From Gadus chalcogrammus (lineage: Eukaryota > Chordata > Actinopteri > Gadiformes > Gadidae), in contig NC_079414.1 of NCBI RefSeq assembly GCF_026213295.1, positions 13,063,483-13,127,482 of the forward strand: a stretch of DNA of 64,000 bases. The letters run 5' to 3'. The position numbers and the translations under genes are program-made. The notes under the pieces are model-generated. The model searched no databases and was not told the DNA's origin. It saw only the letters and a list, made by a program, of their open reading frames with translations. Shown here one piece after another: positions 57,991-64,000 of the stretch. Within the stretch, counting starts at the first letter, position 1, and each line of letters starts with the position of its first letter.

Positions 57991-58084
57991 AGTTTCAAAG
58001 CAAACTGAAACCCACAAGTTTATATTTCTTGAATTGATTGCTAGTTGAACACTTCAGGACAACAGTAAAACAGCATAGTATTTA

Positions 58085-58145
58085 AAGGAGGTAAACCCAA
58101 TAAAGTATTTATTGACAGTCACACGTAAAGCTTGTGAAAGCCATA
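58085..58145. repeat. Block repeated at the right window edge
   Basis: GTAAACCCAATAAAG and the following TTGACAGT..AAAGCTTG sequence match 63490-63545 at roughly 80 percent by eye. Here it lies about 700 bases downstream of the PDE6 gamma relic at 58827. Confidence 0.6.
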
Positions 58146-58826
58146 CAAATAGACAGAACAATCCTTTCTTGTATAACTAATGTTGTTGTATGTTGTATAA
58201 CTAATGTACAGGCCTTTATACGGATAGCGCAGCCGACACAACGTGTCATTACACAAAGCGTACACCAGAGGGGGATTTGTCCGCCGAAATGTACAAGACC
58301 TCTTTGGATAGATCGAAAAATCATGTCACCCTCTTTCTGGCAAAACCATCTCCTATTTGTATTTACTAATGATTTACAAACATTTTTTTTTAAAGTTAAG
58401 TAAGTAAAAGGGTTCAATGTTTATTCGAATCTAAGCTAAGCTAGGTTAGCTGTAACATTATCCCAACTGAGATGCTGCGGAAGCAGACCTGCCCGTAAAG
58501 TCACCAATCCGTGTTGCGCAACATCTAGGTTGGAGCTTGTGATCTAGATCTACACATGTTGCTAGGTCACTTTGATGTGGAAGACCCCTGGGTGGTGCTG
58601 CTTACATGCTGCAGTGACCAAGCATGTACAGGCCTTTACGTTCACCGGGAGTGGCAGAGCTCTCTGAATGAGTCTAACCAGAGAGAAGCTGCCATTATGA
58701 TGATACAAAATTAAGTGTGTTCTGGTAACAGATTAATTCAATTTAAAAGCTAATCAAAGGCTCCCATGTAAGACTGTTTACATGTCAATGTTAATGAGTT
58801 TCTCAGTGTGCCTAAACACAGCCCAC

Positions 58827-58934
58827 CCCTTCTGGCCAGGCTTGAAGGCCCACACATGAAGGTATGAGCGGCCCTCTGCTTGAACCTTGGAGGGGCCTTC
58901 TTATCGACAGGGTTTATAACAGCACTGTCTCCAT
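58827..58934 (-). pseudogene. PDE6 gamma exon-1 relic (copy D)
   Basis: The minus strand retains GTTCAAGCAGAGGGCCGCTC, AAGCCTGGCCAGAAGG and a donor-like GG|GTGGGC, with a start ATG at 58934. The frame shifts right after the ATG (stop TAA at the seventh codon), and an insertion or substitution around ACCTTCATGTGTGGGCC destroys the basic region. No exon 2 was found in the next 3 kb on this strand. AACCCTGTCGATAAG links it to the inverted pseudogene at 52581 (AACCCTGCCGATACA). Confidence 0.85.
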
Positions 58935-59149
58935 GGAGATATGTTGATGTGTCTGTTGTTGTTGAACTTTCCTTGGATTTTATTGCAGGCTGGTTTCTGT
59001 CTTTTTTGTTATGATTATAGCAAGGGAATCACATGCAACCACTTACACTCATTAAATATGCTAATAAAATCCTCCTGGTCACACAGTTTTCTGACACACC
59101 TTCTCTGAGCGCCAATTTTGTGTCAGCCCACTTTCTGAATTGTTTGATC

Positions 59150-59830
59150 AGTCAATGAAACCAAGGAGATGTGCATGGGAGGTAAAAAGTCAAGTCCCAT
59201 CCACTCTCCAAACCACTGCATGTAAACAGCCAGAAGGTGGAGCAGGTTGTTTCTCTTAACAGACCGGGCATCCACACAGTAACAGGCCGAGCCAGTTGGA
59301 CTGTTCCACAGAACCATCTGGGAAAACTTCCTTGGAAACTGTTTGGCAAAGGGCTGTCACTTTCAGAAAATACTTGGCAGGTGATTGGATGAAACATCTG
59401 TCTATCATCGTCGATCACGGATCACCTTAATAACAAAGTTATCTCTTAAGATGCTGATTGGTCCAAACCATTGTGGTCCGGCCACGAGCGCATAACTTGG
59501 AAGCCTGTCAAGATGAATTCTCGCGTGATTTGGTTTTTGCGAATCCAGCGAATCCAGCTGCCTCGCAAGATACTCCAAATAGACTACTAGACCTTCTCAT
59601 TCTCAGGACTGGACAGGCACCCAGTTAAAACAAAAGCCCACCATAGACTCTTCCTGCTGAGGAGCTGAGGATATTGGAGGACAGCAAGACCATACTGATC
59701 ATTATCAACAAAATCACAGGACACTAGGACACCGTATTGACCTGCCACAATGTACTTTTTAACATCCAGTCTTATCGTTTTTTGACGACAAATTTCTGTA
59801 TGCTTGCATATGGACAATAAAGTTTTGAAA
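59150..59830 (+). mobile_element. Second LINE 3'-end fragment, paralogous to 57600-57990
   Basis: GGAGGTAAA, CCACTCTCCAAACCA, CTTCTCATTCTCAGGAC and the tail GCTTGCATATGGACAATAAA all recur from 57640-57985, with extra sequence between. It occupies the same place relative to a PDE6 gamma copy, so it was probably duplicated with it. Confidence 0.6.
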
Positions 59831-60180
59831 CATACCAAAAACAGGTTAATTTCTGGAGAATGTATTGTTAGTGGGACACACTAAAATGTCTGATTATTTG
59901 ACGAGAAAGATTGTAAACTACTGAAGTGTTCCAACAACCTCTAGCAAGCTGTCCTCCCCAGGTTTACGTGTAGGTTATCGTTAAATCTGTACAATTATGT
60001 ACACCAACTTTGTATCAGACAAGTCCTACTATTAGTGCATTATATCAAAAGGCCACTATTCCCCTGGGGTCTTCTGGGCGTCGTTCCAGTTTGCCTGGTG
60101 TAAGGGTTAGCCGCCCTATGATATGAATTTGAAAGGAAAATAAATCAACAACTTTTTTTAACAAGTGAGAAATTTGGTTG

Positions 60181-60186
60181 TTTATT
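60181..60186 (-). promoter_or_regulatory. Polyadenylation signal of PDE6 gamma copy C
   Basis: ATGCTGAATAAA on the minus strand, 438 bases past the copy C stop. Confidence 0.65.
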
Positions 60187-60623
60187 CAGCATTTGATATT
60201 AGACTGAACGGTCTACAGCGTGTATAAAAAATAACCACTTCTTTCTCTATCGTACAACGTTGACTCCAAAGACAGAGTTGGGAGGACACAAAAGGCAGGA
60301 AAGACAAATGTATCTCGACGGCTAAGAAGAGTGGTGAATAATATCGGGGGGAAGTATTTAAACCAGACCAATTTAGAACAATTGCCCTGCTGCCCCTTCC
60401 CTGGCCCCCAAACACTCACAAGGCCCATGAACAGATACATTAGACACATGTCACCGATGTTTCACATCTTCCGACAAAGCCTTGTGCAGTAGGGCCAACC
60501 TCAGCAGCAGTCAGTAAAAGTCCTCTCGGAACCTCGGTGGATCAGGCTAGAGGGTAACATTCCGGATGGAGCAACAATTCTAGAATCAAATGAACAGGCG
60601 GTAACGGGAACAGGAGGGAGATT

Positions 60624-61277
60624 CTAGACGATTCCATATTTCGCCAGGTCCCCGAGCTCCAAGTCCCCGTAGGCTTCCCATGGGCACACCACCGTGATGT
60701 CAGTGCCGAGACCCTCCATGCCGGGGATGTCGTCCCCGAATCTGATTGGACAAGAAGACAAGAGCGATGTAATGGGATCTCTTGCCTGATGCAGGATTCA
60801 CTTTTGGTTCTTAAAGGTTGTATCAGCGATTCTAGGCCAAAACATAAATGATCATATTCATCTGATCTTTCCTCACGATCAGCTAGCTGCCCGCATCTTT
60901 GCAGATAGCCTATGCTCTGAGGTAGTAGACAAAAACAAATGGTACTACCAACCACGCAAAACCAAAATAAATAGTATTCCAACCAATCACAGACAAGGGG
61001 TGGTTGTTGTTGGGTTTTTTGCTTCATTCATCAGAAGTGAAGTCACCCAACATCGCTGATGCAACCTTTAGCAGGTTCATTGAATGGACAAGGTACTTAA
61101 ATGCTGCTCTGTTAGACTGTCAACATGTTAATTCTAATTTGTTTCCAAATGTGCCTGTAGCCCAGCTCACCCCTTCTGGCCAGGCTTTGGGGCCTTGCTC
61201 TTGAAGGTACGAGCAGCCCTCTGCTTGAACCTGGGGGCGGCCTTCTTGTCGGCGGCGGCTGGAACAGCAATGTCCAT
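60624..61277 (-). CDS. pde6h: PDE6 inhibitory gamma subunit, copy C
   Basis: Coding exons 61277-61171 and 60741-60624, 74 residues, with the same predicted protein as copy B ([16 protein letters not shown]). About 140 bases covering exon 1 and both its borders are identical to copy B, while exon 2 differs at several silent sites and the introns differ in length (429 against 319 bases). A non-coding first exon ends at 62050 (AAACCCAG|GTAAGAGG). Function as for copies A and B: inhibitory subunit of the photoreceptor cGMP phosphodiesterase, released by transducin. G/H assignment is open. Confidence 0.93.
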
Positions 61278-62136
61278 TTTGTTTTAGATTCTGGAAGAAA
61301 ACGTGAGGGCATAACATCAGCAATTGACCAGCAGCAATAACTACATGTGCATTTTTTTAACCCTAACCATACATGGACAACAAAGCCTGTGAGGAAGTTC
61401 AGTTCACACTGTCTTTAAAATGAGACTTGGCCAGCTCTCAATCTCTCTGTGCCATTACTCCAGCTGTTCACAGAATGATCCCCTCATCGACTGTTTCTCG
61501 GGTCCCTCCGGTAAAAGGGGGAATCAGCTAAAAATCAGCTAAAGTGGAGTCTTTCTTGACTAATGATTTAACTTTGAATAGCGAGACCAGCTAGCCATGC
61601 GTGGTATTTGTGATGTATTTCTCCAATACTGGTTTCATCAAACCAGAGGACTTCAATTCAAATGTCAAGAGCTCAGTCACTGCACGCAATCCAAAAAAAA
61701 AGCAGACAATAAAAACTCTTTCAAAGAGCATTCTCAAACTGTACACCACCATAGACCGGCCATAGATATTCAGTATAAACATGTCTACTTCGTATGTTTC
61801 CTCATTAGACCCTTGTTAAAATTAATAACAGCAACATTTGTTATCAAGAGAACAAGATGTCTACTTTGTATAGTCGTCTATTAGTATTCCCTCGGGTTAT
61901 TCAAGAATTACGAGGCTTCCAATTAAAGTATCCTAAAGTTTTAGGCACGCGTTCACACGCCATTAATTCCATTGTTGTGGAGTTTAGTTAAAGAGTCCAG
62001 ACACGACAAATAGACGCTGTAGTTCAGAGAGAAAGCTGTTTCCTCTTACCTGGGTTTGGAGGAGGATCTCCTTGTCTTAATGTCTCCAGGTAGGTTTCTC
62101 TGACTTCTTTATGCTTGCTCTGTCCACCTGCTGCTC

Positions 62137-62226
62137 TTTATACTCTGTCCGCTAATCTCTGCTGATTCATCCATCCACACGAGGGACGAGACACTTTGGT
62201 CTGGCTATTTTTGGTCAGATTAACAG
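62137..62226 (-). promoter_or_regulatory. Promoter block of PDE6 gamma copy C
   Basis: Minus-strand TATA box GTATAAAGAGCAG (TATAAA 62142-62137), an AGATTAGCGG element (TAATCT on plus at about 62152), and GATTAACAG (62218-62226) as at copy B. These TAATC-type cores fit OTX/CRX sites of photoreceptor promoters. Confidence 0.6.

Positions 62227-64000
<1,774 letters not shown>

Overview
This is vertebrate nuclear DNA, almost certainly from a ray-finned (teleost) fish. The genes are split by short introns with GT..AG borders. The gene set is vertebrate (nfam1, f8a/HAP40, an EMP/PMP22-family gene, an egg-coat ZP gene, rbfox2, PDE6 gamma), f8a is multi-exonic, and the window is packed with long (GT)n, (GA)n and homopolymer tracts plus small DNA transposons. 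Repeat density this high recalls codfishes, but the sequence alone does not fix the species. There are no bacterial, CRISPR or operon-like features.

Layout. 1-4949: repeats, one plausible exon of an unidentified gene, and a 1.15-kb Tc1/mariner-like non-autonomous element. 4950-7298 (+): nfam1, an Ig-domain receptor with a perfect ITAM. 7861-13468 (+): complete 12-exon f8a, encoding HAP40. 14856-17369 (-): complete 4-exon epithelial membrane protein gene, tail-to-tail with f8a; its first intron is almost entirely repeats, including a 48-bp minisatellite that carries the gene's own 5' splice site in every copy. 20806-31356 (+): a 15-exon zona pellucida (egg envelope) gene with ZP-N modules, a long proline-rich exon, a trefoil domain and a ZP module; its second intron contains a 1.5-kb foldback element. 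33336-45637 (+): rbfox2, first two and last three coding exons only; the RRM-coding centre falls in a 100-N assembly gap. 49189-62230: a cluster of PDE6 gamma genes, three intact on the minus strand, one exon-1 relic on the minus strand and one inverted pseudogene on the plus strand, interleaved with LINE 3'-end fragments.

The genes do not form one pathway. nfam1 is an immune signalling receptor, f8a a huntingtin partner, the EMP gene a tetraspan membrane protein, the ZP gene an egg-coat component, rbfox2 a splicing regulator, and the PDE6 gamma genes photoreceptor phosphodiesterase inhibitors. What links the region is repeat biology. Long UG tracts lie close to 3' splice sites in nfam1, f8a and the ZP gene, pyrimidine or minisatellite arrays abut exons in rbfox2 and emp, and two transposons with intact target duplications sit inside transcription units.

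Limits: exon borders were read by eye from splice consensus and reading phase. One ZP exon end (after 27518) could not be resolved. Family names rest on recognised motifs, not on database searches.
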